Source: Branchiostoma floridae
Taxonomy: Eukaryota; Chordata; Leptocardii; Amphioxiformes; Branchiostomatidae
Direction: 5' to 3'
DNA: 64,000 nucleotides
Assembly: GCF_000003815.2 (NCBI RefSeq)
Contig: NC_049985.1
Span: 22,363,754-22,427,753, forward strand
Shown: one piece after another, positions 1-11,500 of the stretch
Position numbering within the stretch: position 1 is the stretch's first letter
How the letters are laid out: each line of letters opens with the position of its first letter
Notes under the pieces: model-generated
Database searches by the model: none
What the model was told of the DNA's origin: nothing
What the model saw: the letters and a program-made list of their open reading frames with translations, nothing else
Translations under genes and position numbers: made by a program

Positions 1-246
1 CAGAAAAAAAATTATCACAAAACTTAATTACAAGCTATTAAATTCTTAAAGAAGTTCCATGACAGACATTTTTATCATCTTTTAAACACTTAGATGTCAA
101 GAATATGATGTATAGTAGACTAGTAGTACACTTTGATATCTTATCATACGTAAACCTAAGAAAATATTTGGGTGCACCCTGTGCACCCACAGAAAAAAAT
201 GGGTGCACAGCCTCAATTTTGGGTGCACCCAGTATTTCGAGCCTTG
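1..246 (-). mobile_element. Truncated MITE copy, GGTGCACC-rich family
   Basis: This stretch is the reverse complement of most of the element at 1774-2133, with the same order of GGGTGCACCC blocks and the same AT-rich interior. Its preserved terminus reads ATTTCGAGCCTTG at 234-246, matching the GAGCCCTG end of the full copy. The other end runs off the window. It has no coding capacity. Confidence 0.75.
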
Positions 247-1773
247 ATAGGTGGAGCAGTGATAGATTGGAATCAAGTGAGCACTCTACTCTCTAGTCTA
301 AAAATGAGAGAAGAAATGCCGTAGCATGTGTATTCCTGTATGTGACGTATCTGAAACATCACCCAGAGGTGTACATGCACAACTACAGTACAGCCTACAG
401 GGTATTGGGCAAGTCTGAGGCAAAAGATGATATACACAAAGAAAGGCCCAAACTGAAAGTCCACAGTACTAACAATACACAAGCCATAGCAAAGCTGCAT
501 TGTAGTACTACTTACTAAATGTAGCTAACAAAAAAGTGTCATGCTTCTTCCTCTGTCTGAGGTTTGTCCGCTTTTCCTACACTTTTCTTTACAGTACCTA
601 CTTACCGTACTGGGCCAAACACTCTCACGTACTCTAATGAATTCCTAACACTTGAAAATGAATACTCAGTTAGCTACGTCAACACCATGGCACAATTGTC
701 CTTGGCACACACAGTACATACTTAGTGTCCTTGGCCTACTTTTCAATTTTGCCAAACAGATTGCTACTGCATTTAGGACAGGAAATTCTGTATAGGGCAC
801 TACCAATACCATATATCCAAAGCCCTAAGTGTACAGTTACCTCATATTGGCACGCTGTAATATAATTTCACATGCAAGTACCGTCACGTGTAACACACTC
901 GTAGCCTTTACGGCTAGATTAATCGAGACATTGCAATGACCCAAGGCCCTATCCTATCTGTAATTTCTTACCTATCCTATCTGTGATTTGTTACCTCTAT
1001 GGCCATTGGAGTCCCTTCACGAAGAATTAACAAAGATACATTACTCTTCATTAAACATAGAATCCATCTATTTCAGCCAGCAGGCCTGCATATCTATCAA
1101 GTATTTCTCTGACATGGAACTAGACAGATAAAAGGCCACCAGAGGCCCATTAGACATGTTAGAAATGGGATACATGCACTGTGGGGCTTAGCTTTAGATA
1201 GAGTGTAGCAGATGCCCCCCTCCCCATCAACTCTAGTCTAAGCCATACATGTACATATGCATGTGACATATATGCTGAAGGGCAGGTAATGTGTATCAAA
1301 GTTAGAGCTGCCCGTAGGAAAGCATGTTAAAATACACTCAAAACAAGGCTTCATAAAATTCCCAATCAGCCGGAGTTTTCAGCTGTATATATTGTATCTA
1401 CAGGACCCGACAACTCAAATCTGTCCTCATGCTCACTACCAAAAAAAGTAAACTGCTGATGAGGCCTAGGAAAAAAATAATGTTTCCTGTTTCCCGACCT
1501 TCCCTTGGGAGAACCTGCTGATCCTAGACTTCTTTTGGGCGGATTAAAAAAAAGAAGACAAACTTTAAAGTGGACCCTACTTTTTTAAGGACTGAAACAG
1601 TTAACACAGCTTTTCTTTTCCTCTGCCGAAACTGAACTGAAATTGTGACCAAACTGGTAAAGCTTAGGCCCTACATACCTCTTCCTTCTATTTTAACTCA
1701 AAAGTCTCCAGATTGGGCAAAAAAATTTTCAAGGAAAAGAGGGATCTTCAAGGATTATGACTGTATTCCCATT
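247..1773. other. Non-coding spacer between two inverted MITE copies
   Basis: Only short ORFs without recognisable protein similarity are present, and no convincing exon pair was found. Because the flanking MITEs are in opposite orientation, the stretch would form the loop of a large inverted repeat. Confidence 0.5.
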
Positions 1774-2133
1774 CAGGGCTCAAATACTGGGTGCATGTGC
1801 ACCCAGGTGCACCCAAAATTGGAACTGTGCACCCAATTATTTTCTGTAGGTGCACAGGGTGCACCCAAATATTTTCTTGTGTTTATGTATGTAAAAATAT
1901 CAAAGTATACTAGTATTAGTAGTATACATCATATTCTTGACATCAAAGTGTTAGAAAGATAATAGAAATGTCTGTCATGGTACTTGTTTAAGAATTTGAT
2001 AGCTTGTAACTACTTTTTATTATTAGGTTATTACATGAATCTAAGTGGTGCACCCAAAATTTTTTTGGTGCACCCAATTTTTTAAGCTGGGTGCACCAGT
2101 GCACCTAACCCCAAAAATTAATTTCGAGCCCTG
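1774..2133 (+). mobile_element. MITE, ~360 bp, CAGGGCTC termini, GGTGCACC palindromes
   Basis: The element begins CAGGGCTCAAAT and ends ATTTCGAGCCCTG, giving a short terminal inverted repeat. Just inside both ends are clusters of the self-complementary octamer GGTGCACC. The pentamer CCATT lies on both outer flanks and may be part of a target duplication. A second, truncated copy in opposite orientation is at 1-246. CAGGG ends are common in hAT-type elements, but the superfamily is inferred only. Confidence 0.75.
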
Positions 2134-3040
2134 CCATTTCAAGCCCTCAGCAATGCAACACGAGTCAGACTTCAGCTCAGACACCGCCAGATGTGAAAAA
2201 TGTGCAGACATTCACAAACATTCACAAGTGACACCCAAGGCGTCCCAGAAGACAGCGGATATCCCCCCAGTGCCAATCTGAGCACTTCCGAAGCGTACAT
2301 CACACAACCACACATGCATAGAGGTGGCAACGGAACAATACATATTCCAAGCACAGTAACAGTGGTGGACCTGCAATAAAGGCATTATGATCACTAGCGT
2401 CACCGGACTGAGGTGCATATATGGCAAGTAGGCTGAATTTATAATGCGGTACTGTACATAGGGCCCAGGCATGCACATGTATGAAATATTATTTTCAGAG
2501 ATAGTAGTGGCTGATCCTATCATAATTTTCTTGGCTGGACCTATCATAATACATGTACATAAATTGTATAAAAGCTTGTCGAGTCTAGAAAGTTCAGATA
2601 TTGTATACATCAAGTTCATGTCTGTACCTGTATCTATACACTATAGCCAGTATAGCCACCCTCCAAAATCAGAGTAACACACTAGCTTCTGTATCTGTAT
2701 ACACTGCCATTCAGCATAACATACCAACTTCGCATGCACGGGACGTGGCAGCAGCTGGTTATAGTTATAAACTTGTATACTCTGAACAACACGTCACACT
2801 CTAACTTAAAACACATTTAACTGCAAGCATTGTTTAAAGCTACATGTATAAACGACACTAAAATGGGCATGCCCCTAAGTGGGACAGGTTGTTCAGTGTA
2901 CTAATAATACCTGTATAACCAGCTGCTGTTAATAAAGTGTTATGATACGTGCCTGCTAAGCTGTCTGGTCACAAAGCTAATTTGAATTTTCAAACAATTA
3001 GCAAGCAAGCCATGCATACACAAAAATGTAGGTAACGTTT
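2134..3040. other. Non-coding spacer
   Basis: AT-rich DNA with only short ORFs on both strands. Nothing resembles a gene, RNA or complete repeat unit. Confidence 0.45.
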
Positions 3041-3137
3041 GTTCACCTTTATCCGCGGGGTAACCTATATCCGTTGTGCTGCTAAACAGGGTATCCAGGG
3101 ATATCATGTCGATGGACGGTAGTTTCAAATTGTGCTA
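3041..3137. mobile_element. Left half of a split MITE (TTCACCTTTATCC family)
   Basis: It starts GTTCACCTTTATCCGCGG and continues like the intact copies at 18438-18641, 27480-27681 and 48181-48379. It stops at a TA at 3136-3137, where the pogo-like element begins. The missing half resumes at 6375. The order of insertion (MITE first, pogo-like element later) follows directly from this split. Confidence 0.85.
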
Positions 3138-3305
3138 CAGTGGATTCCAATTATTCGTATTACGCCTTTTTGGATAATTCGGGTAATTGCATAGAATTGC
3201 GAAATCCCAAACCATTTGCAATTCATTCTATTGTATAAGGCTTCGCAGAATTGGATAACCCCCGGTCTCAAACTTCGGGTTTTTGGATAGAATTACGTCA
3301 AATTA

Positions 3306-4999
3306 AATCGACTGGTAAATCGACTGTGTATTAAGGCAAGGAAAAGATATTATGTTTGTAAGATCCAAGTGTTAAAGAAGGAGAATCCGGCCAGGTGGCA
3401 CGCGTGTCTACGCAACATACTAAATTCCAAGCGGAGTGTATCAGTGTCTGTGCCCAGCAGCACTCCTCTGACTGACAATGATATTGCTAATGTAATCAAT
3501 CATCACTTTTCTGACATTGTTAACGAACTTCCATGCCTTGATCTTGAGTCATTGCCATCTTACCTGCCTTCTCCTTCCAAACCTCCGCATATACATTCAT
3601 ATGAGGTTCATGAAATCTTGAAGCGCCTTGATGCCAGGAAAAGTTGCGGCCCTGATAACATTTCCCCGAAAATTGTCAAAACATTTGCTGTCGAATTTAG
3701 TGAAATTCTTGCCCATATTTTCAACTGCTCATTGGAAGAGGGACGTGTTCCCAAACAATGGAAAGAAGCCATTATTGCCCCAATTCCAAAGAAAGTCCCG
3801 GCGTCAGTAGAGCATCTAAGACCAATATCACTTACTTCTGTTTTTATGAAAACGTTTGAATCGTTCATTTCAAAATGGATTTTCCAAGACATTGACAAAA
3901 TTCTGGATCCAAATCAATATGGCAGTAGAAAAGGGCGCTCATCTGTCCACTACTTGATTAGTATGATTGATTCAATTCTTCGCGGTGCTGAGACCCCTAA
4001 AAGCATCCACACTGTTTTGCTGACTGATTTTAGCAAAGCGTTTGATAGAATTGATCATACTATCTTAATCCGTAAATTGTTAACATGTGGTGTGCGTATT
4101 TGTATTTTACCATGGCTTTGTGATTTTCTGACTGAGCGTACACAATGTGTCCGGTACCGAGGCGTTATTTCTGGTTGGGAAAAAATTGCCTCTGGTGTCC
4201 CACAGGGGACAAAACTAGGGCCGATCCTGTTTCTAGTATATGTGAATGATGCAATGCAATTTTTTCTGGATAGATGGAAGTATGTTGATGATCTGTCGTT
4301 AAAAGAGAGTAGATTATTCAGTGAAGAGAGCTCAATGCAGACAACAATTAACCAACTAGATACATGGTCATCCGAAAACCGTATGACATTGAACGATGAT
4401 AAGTGCAAATTAATGTGTATTTCCTTCATGAAGGATCCCCCTCTACCCCCTGTGTTATTACTGAATGGCAAAGCCTTGGAGTACACTGAAGATGCCTGTA
4501 TACTAGGTATCTGGATGTCTGCGGACTTGAAATGGGGAAAACATACTAACGTCATTATTAAAAAAGGAAGCTGTCGCCTTTTTTTGCTTAAAAAACTAAA
4601 ACGCTTTGGTGCCTGCACTGAAGATCTCTGTGAGATTTACCTATTATATGTCCGACCTATCATGGAATATGCGGCCCCAGTATGGCATCCAGGTTTAACA
4701 TGTCAACAATCGGATGCGTTAGAATCATTCTGGGCAGCGAATATACTTGTTATACCGAAGCTCTATGTAGGCTAAATATGAACACTTTAAAAGCAAGAAG
4801 AGAATTTCTATGTCTTAAGTTCGCGAAATCCATGTTTAATTCACCCACTTTTCGAAGCTGGTTGCCAGCTACACGTAATGAAGTTCACAACAGAGACTTA
4901 AAACGAGGGCTCGAGCTTAGCATACCTTTTGCCAGATATGATAGGTACAGAAACAGTGCTATTCCATACTTGTCCACACTCTTAAATACTGATTTATAG
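3306..4999 (+). pseudogene. Non-LTR retrotransposon reverse transcriptase, 5'-truncated and frameshifted
   Basis: This encodes the reverse transcriptase region of a jockey-superfamily (CR1/L2-like) LINE. The reading frame opens at 3306 after an upstream stop and runs to 4775. It carries ARKRYY...LKKENPARWH before the palm, the RPISL block, LLTDFSKAFDRIDH, SGVPQGTKLGPILF and the catalytic YVDD at 4281-4292. The usual C-terminal homology (RIILGSEYTCYTEALCRL, then LKARREFLCLKFAKS) continues in another frame at about 4705-4999. A frameshift therefore lies near 4700-4735 and the protein is broken. No endonuclease domain or first ORF is present, as expected from 5' truncation during target-primed insertion. 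The exact clade cannot be fixed by eye. Confidence 0.9.
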
Positions 5000-5235
5000 C
5001 CTGATTATAGTCACATGACTACTACATGGAATCTTGATTACTGCTCATGTTAGCCTTTGTGTGCATCAATTATTGTTAAATATGTTATATTGTATATATT
5101 AAGATGCTTTTAAGACTAAAACTAACTTAATTCAGCCAGTTTTACAGCATTGTATGAAAGGCTGCAACGTTGTTTTAGTATGTCCATGTATGTATGTATA
5201 TGTATGTTTGAATAAACCATTGATAAATTATAGCG
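5000..5235 (+). mobile_element. 3' tail of the LINE insertion
   Basis: After the last RT codons there is an AT-rich untranslated tail with TGTATG-type repeats and an AATAAA, ending in TTGATAAATT. This is the style of CR1/L2-type 3' ends. The boundary with the surrounding pogo-like element is approximate. Confidence 0.6.
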
Positions 5236-6374
5236 AATAAAATGGGAAAATATACGCTAAAACTTACAAAATGAGGCCAAAATCAACCAACAACTGTATG
5301 TATGAAGGCACAAAATCATGAAAAGGACCGTAAGATAGGTAGATTCCACAGAAAATCTTGCCGATACCGCTGTGGAAGCGCGCGAACATTGGTTAGGCGC
5401 CATTTTGATAGGTTGCCGCAAGGCATGATGGGAGGACGTCATGGGAACGTCAACACGCTTTTGAGTTCATATTTTCCCTTCAGACAACGTCTAAACTTGG
5501 TTTAACCTACAAAATGTGTTTTTACATATCCACTGTCTCATTATTCAAAGATTTTTTTATTGAGCTGATTTCGGCTGCACTACGTAGATTTTTACAGTGC
5601 ACGTAACGCAACAGGGTCAATGAACTGTGATGTTGCAATCAGCCGCATTGAATGGCGGGATATCTCAAGCCACGCTGCGACGCCATTTTAAAAATGTTTT
5701 GAAAGTGAAATTTTCCGTCTATAACCGCGAAAGACGGCGTTGAGTTTAAAATTTCAGCGTAATTTGTGGACACAAGATGTAAATAAGAAGGTGAAGAGTT
5801 TATCTCTCCAATACCTACCGTCATTTTGCTCAAAATTACGAAATCAACATAATTTTTTCCGGCATACAATCGGAGTTGTGTTTGTCTTTGTTGTGGTTCA
5901 ATTAGTTACGCTCTCGGCAGTGCGAGTCAAGCGTATTTTTCTACATGTTCATTTAGCCACCGACTTAAAAATCTTTATTAGATTTATCATCGCACGTAAA
6001 TTGTATAATATCGGAACGTATAATTATGTAATGCTTGTAACTGGAATCTGTTCGATCTTTTGCTGGCTATTTAGTGATGTTGTAGATTCAAACAGTTGAC
6101 GTTCCATTCGTTCAAAACAGTACTGTAGGTTATTAATAATTACTGCTTAGACTACTACTGATCTAGATGAACAAATGTCTGATTCAAAAGTTTTGTAAAT
6201 GAAGTTCCGTACCGTATGTGTGGTGTTTGCGTCTTGCGTAGTAGTAATCCTATATTCGCCCCCCTCCCGGCTCCCTTCGGGGCGTTAGTGGCCCAACTTC
6301 GGACTGTTGGATACTTCGGACTATTGGATAAAATGCGCTGACAAATGAGCTATCCAAATAAGCGAATTCCACTG

Positions 6375-6491
6375 TATTTTCAAAATATTGCAGTTTCAAA
6401 CCACCATCTGTTGACTTGATTAAGTTGATACCCCTAAATACAGCGTTCTTTAAAAGAACGGATAAAGGTTACGCAATGGATAAAGGTGAAC
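6375..6491. mobile_element. Right half of the split MITE (TTCACCTTTATCC family)
   Basis: It resumes after the second TA copy and runs to GGATAAAGGTGAAC, the complement of the left end at 3041. The interior contains the GTTTCAAACCACC...TTGACTTGAT...CCCC order seen in the intact copies. Confidence 0.8.
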
Positions 6492-8564
6492 TAGCGTTAG
6501 AGTAGAGAAGATGAAAAGTCCAATATATGCTTGGATGGATTCCTGACACTGTTTGTAATGTTTGTGTTTAATGTTTGTGTTTCCTAAACAAGTTGCATAG
6601 TGCTGACTAGTGGAGTCTGAGGCACGATCTACACACAGTTTTCCCGATATCGACGAGCCTACAACCTCTCGCCGACAGCTTTTTTTCATCGTCTAGATGG
6701 AACTACTATATTGCCATTACGATAAAACGCCATTACGGGAAAATTTCTCCCGAAAGGTCCTGACCATTCGTACAATACCTTATCGATAGCTTAGCAGGGG
6801 TCCCCGACAGCTTCGCGAGCGTGTAGATGCTTCCCGACTTCGGGAGGGCTCATTAGCATGTAACGCCATTTGGAAAATCGTGCTATATGTTTATGACTGC
6901 AAGCGCCACAGATGTCCGGCCCCCTACGTTCTAGATCCCTCCCGACATCTCCACAGATATCAGGAAAAACTGTGTGTAGATTGGGCCTGAATCTGAAAAC
7001 AATGTCCGGTATCAAAGTACAGGATCTCTGTAGATGTAAACACGGGGGTCGTAAACATGCATCAGCAGACAAGGGAAACATTAACAGGACAAACATGTAA
7101 TGCAATAAATTCAAGTAAGCTGAGAAAAAAAATCTACAGTTCAAAAATATTTGGCTGCCACTTTGATATCGAACAGGTATAAAATGTCCTTAAATTTTTT
7201 TCTAATAGTAATACAACTACATGTAACAATTTCTCATGGTTAAAACTCTTTGCTGTGCAAAAGCTTCTGCATTTACAGTACTACTAGTACTAGTACATAT
7301 AAAGGTCTACTAGTATCACTCTATCATTCTTTGGCTCCCTTTCCACTAGATGGCAATTGCTCAAGCGTACATTGACCAGGATTGTGTTTGTGTTTGTGTT
7401 TGCGGCCCTTGCATTTATAACTAGAAAAGTAGAATATGATACATGATGCAATACTAGTAGTATGATTTAAAAGAAATTGCTGTCTTTTAAATCATACTAC
7501 CACACGAAACGTAAAACAATTTTCAATTTACTTATGAAGTTCTTTGAGTGATATGTCAATTTTTGGTTGCTTGTTGGTTACAGCTTCTAGTGGAAAAGGG
7601 GGCGTAAATTGTAACACACTATGACTGTGCACCTTACAAGTAGTTATTGAAAAGTGTCAATCATTTGTGTTTGTTTGACGGTTGATAGTCTACTTTTATT
7701 TGTTGTGGAAGCCAAAGAACATTTAAAGGAGTATGATTTGATTTTGCTACTTTATGGCTTAAGTCAATTAAGTCAATTTCACTATACTGGCTGTATAACG
7801 AAATTATAATAATTTATGACATACTGCTAATCAAGAGGCATGCATAAGATCGCACAGTTTAAATAAAATCCAATGTCATAAAATTTATCATATGGTATAA
7901 CTGCATAATCATTAGATCGATCTGTGTATTTATGGTAATATTGGAGCATAACGTAACGAATTTTATAACCTTTTGAATCACTTCAGATCCCATAGAAATT
8001 TTGCTCGAATCTAAGTTCTAGAGAAAGAAATCTACAGTAACATAAGCAGCCATCTGATAGATTTGAATCTAGAGTTTTTATCATTTTTTTTAAAGAGCCA
8101 CGTCATCATCATGATACGGTGTGTAACCTTTCAGTTGAACGTGCAGAAATCTCGCCTGCCACATAACATCTCCCAAATGTCCCCAAAATAAGGTACCACA
8201 TGAACTATGGCGCGCCAGGTGTGGGCCAACGTTTTACCCCACTTCCGACGCAAACTTTGCCAACAATCCGTCACCTATCTCTCTCTAAGCGTTCCCGCTG
8301 TCATTAACTACCCAACCGGCGCCGATGGAGTGTCTTGTCGGGCCTGATTTGTACAGAAATGAGTGAAAATTACCTGTTCTTCGCCGAAAACCCGGTACTG
8401 TTCCTCACGACGTGACGTCACCACATCCGGGACTTCTGGGTCGGCCGGACTCACTGCGCATGTGCAATAAAGATTCAACTTTGAACTTTTGGTTTACGGT
8501 GCATGATGGGATGTAATTTTAACCTTTCAACTTTGACCTACAGCAGCTGAAGGACGAGCTAACG
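6492..8564. other. Spacer and presumed TIMM10B upstream region
   Basis: No gene was recognised. An element with CCCTTTCCACTAG termini lies at about 7333-7603. The last 200 bases before 8565 are less AT-rich and contain a TGCATGATGGGATG stretch. No clear TATA box was seen. Confidence 0.4.
7333..7603. mobile_element. MITE with CCCTTTCCACTAG ends
   Basis: The left end reads GGCTCCCTTTCCACTAG and the right end is the complement of CCCCCTTTTCCACTAG. The middle holds a small hairpin (TAGTATGATTTAAAAG...CTTTTAAATCATACTA) and an AAACGTAAAA stretch also seen in other MITEs here. Related ends occur near 22064 and 49931. Confidence 0.6.
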
Positions 8565-11500
8565 ATGGATCCAGCACAATTTCAGGCAAATTTACGAAAT
8601 GTAAGCTTTTAAAATCGTCTAATTATCCACCATTCAATAGATATATACTGTAGGTAAAATACGCTGCAGTGAGAAGTTTCTTGTCTTCTCTATTTTCGTA
8701 TTACGGGCTGGAAGGTGGTTTTTGTGAGGGAGGGTGGGTTGCACATGTGAAACTTGACAGGATGCCCTTCGACAATATAATTTTGAGTTGACGGGAGAAA
8801 AAAGTACTACTGTAGAGTAAAATGGAATAGAGAAGAGTTCATTTGGTCAGGAATTCCAGTATGGGCTGCTCTTTAATTGATTGTCAATTCACTGTCATTT
8901 CTGTTAAGTTATGAATATTATTTCAGAACATTGAAAATTAGTTCAGATCACAATGCCATTTAACCCTTAGAGGACGGGGTAAAATTTTCGGCGCATACAG
9001 GAATCGTTGCTAAAATTGTCGGTCCTCAGCGCGCCAACCTACGAACTGTTTGTGGCATGTTAAGATACTTATATTAATGCTAGGTAGGTAAAACTATACA
9101 TTTTTGAAAAGCTAAGAACCTGTAGAATATGAATATATCAAGATAAAGACTGTATCTAGTTTGTAAGGAATAATACTGCAAAAAGGGCAGAAAAAATTCT
9201 TGTTGAAGTCTCGAAAAATATTTGAAATGTATATAACATCACCCACAAAGTCTCATAATATTTCAACAAGTCACTGAAAACTATCCTAGACTGCCTTGTT
9301 ATTATTCCTGAATCAATAAAAACATCAAACAATGTATGTAAGTTACTGTAACTGTTTTATTCTTGCTAGCAAAGGGGAACGGGTTTTCTGCGCGTTAAAA
9401 ATCTGCGCGCGCGTTAAAAATCTGCGCGTTAAAAAATGAAGATGTGCATTGAGAAATTCTTAGGCAGAAAAATGTGACCCCATTATATGATTCTACATCT
9501 GTTAGTGTTACCTGAATTTTTGGTTTGAAAAGTCCCTGATTTTTAGGTCCCTTGGGAATAGGCTAATTTGCATATCCAGAAGATTTCAAAATCACTTGAA
9601 TCAGACACAAATACATGGAAAAATTACTAGTTTGAGGCTTTATATCATAAGATATAACTGCTTGAGGCTTTTTTCCATTCTACAAGCTTCATTTCATCTT
9701 TTCTCAAGCAGATTGTTTCACATGCAAATATCAATCTTTGTTGCACATTAAAACTTAATGTTTAAAAAGCACTTTAAAACACCTGGAAAGGGATACTTGT
9801 ACTCTGGAATGCAACAATATGATATTTAACTTCATTTTGTGTTATCTTCTTCAAGCTTTTAAGTTTAAAACTGCAAAAAACTTTTGAAATCTCCAGGGAA
9901 TCAGCTAATTTTCATATTTTAACGCGCAGGTTTTTAACGCGCAAGTTTTAACGCGCAAATTTTAACGCGCACAAAACCCCAACCCCTAGCAAAGATAGTA
10001 CCGAAAGCCTTGACCAGTTGTAAAAAGATGGGCCTTATCAGTGTTCCCCTAATATTTGACCAGGAAAATTTCACCAAAATTATGAGTTGGAGGAAAACCA
10101 AAACAGACATTGCTATCTCAAAGTGTAAATACATGTCTGAACATGCTGCCCTCCCCCATAAGTGAATAAAAACAAATACAAAGCAGAAATTTGTCTGGAT
10201 CAATAATTTGAAAACAATTTCAGAAACTCATGGCCCTCACTCCTTTATAATAAACACCAAAAACACCCACCTACTCCTTTTTCACGGCAAAGAAACCAAA
10301 CAAAGGCTTGTAAATACTACCACATGGTACAGGACCGGCAAATGACCGTCAAAATGCCGAAGTTTTTATCAACTTCCAGTGCTAGAAACATCGTCAATCT
10401 CTTCCTCAGTGGTGCCACAGCCCCTTCTACGTTCTTCAGCATAATTGGCAATCAATAAATTGTGATTTTGAGAAAAAAAACAAGGCAAAAACTCCGAAAC
10501 TACAGCTTCAACCCTCCCCCATCAAAGGGGAATCCCCTGCACATGAAAAGGAGGCTGTTTCCCGATTCCACCCGGGGAATACCGAGGAATGCCGATAGCC
10601 TTGCAAATGAGTTAGTGGGGGAGTCAGTAGGGGTGGCTGATCGGGCTCAACACAGGAAGTCACCAGGGGTGGCTGATCGGGCTCGAAGGGTTAAAAAAAA
10701 AATGCGGAGGGTGGTTGAAGGGGTTGGATTTTGCAACTGCTTCTGGTCTACCCCTTTTGGATTTCACTTGAGTTCCTCGACCCCCTTCTAATGTCATCCG
10801 AACTTGTCACCCCCTTTTTACTTCAGCCAAGTTCCGAGTGTGCCAGGTGATCTACTCCATCTTTTATTTAACCTGAGTATCTTACCCCCTCTTAATTTTT
10901 ATCCTATTGCTTTGACCTTACAGTACTGTAATTAGAATTGGTGTAGAATCCAAGTCGATTTTTTGTCCTCACTGTCGAAAAACCCAAATCCAGTCTTATC
11001 TTATCTTCCAAAAAATCCAAGGCTTGCTTTCAATGAGTGCAAATTTTGCGTTGTCACTGTTGTTACATCTGTAAAAGAAAAATCTCATAATACTGACCCA
11101 GTATTGAAATGGTGGGCGGGTCGACTCCAATCGTAATTTATCAGCAAGAGTTATTGAAAAATATAAGTTCTTCCATCTAAACTTCTGATTCGTTAGCACC
11201 AACTTCTGATTAGTTGCATTACCACTTGTGCCCATGGCACAAGTGGTAATGCAACCCAGCAGCATGGCCATACTAGTAGTATTGGATCGAATTCCATGGA
11301 TCCATTGGCCCCAGCTCACCGGTCTGACCTGTTTTAAAGGAACATGTATTCTTCATTTCAGATGGTGTCGTTAAGCCAGTGGGCCTTACTATTACTATTA
11401 GGGAGCTGCAGGTCTTCAAGCATCTTCATGTAAAACTAAAAGAACCAAACACACTGATAAAGAAGTCTTACTAATGAAGAATTCTTAGCATCAAGCCCCA

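Larger units (their letters stand above)
3138..6374. mobile_element. Pogo/Tigger-like DNA transposon, non-autonomous, containing a retrotransposon
   Basis: The terminal inverted repeats are CAGTGGATTCCAATTATTCG at the left and the reverse complement of CAGTGGAATTCGCTTATTTG at the right. They are flanked by a TA duplication at 3136-3137 and 6375-6376. A CAGT start, the AATTCGCTTA motif and TA targeting fit the pogo branch of Tc1/mariner elements. No transposase is readable. The interior holds a retrotransposon fragment at about 3306-5235; the rest, about 5236-6240, has only short meaningless ORFs. Confidence 0.8.

Noticed and set aside
1645-2281. Short plus-strand frames of 105 and 78 codons
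   Set aside because: They lie largely inside a MITE and translate its GTGCACCCA repeats.
5740-6099. 119-codon frame inside the pogo-like element
   Set aside because: No DDE, helix-turn-helix or CENP-B-like features; probably chance in AT-rich DNA.
10462-10791. 109-codon frame in TIMM10B-like intron 1
   Set aside because: It contains a directly repeated GGGGTGGCTGATCGGGCTC and no domain.
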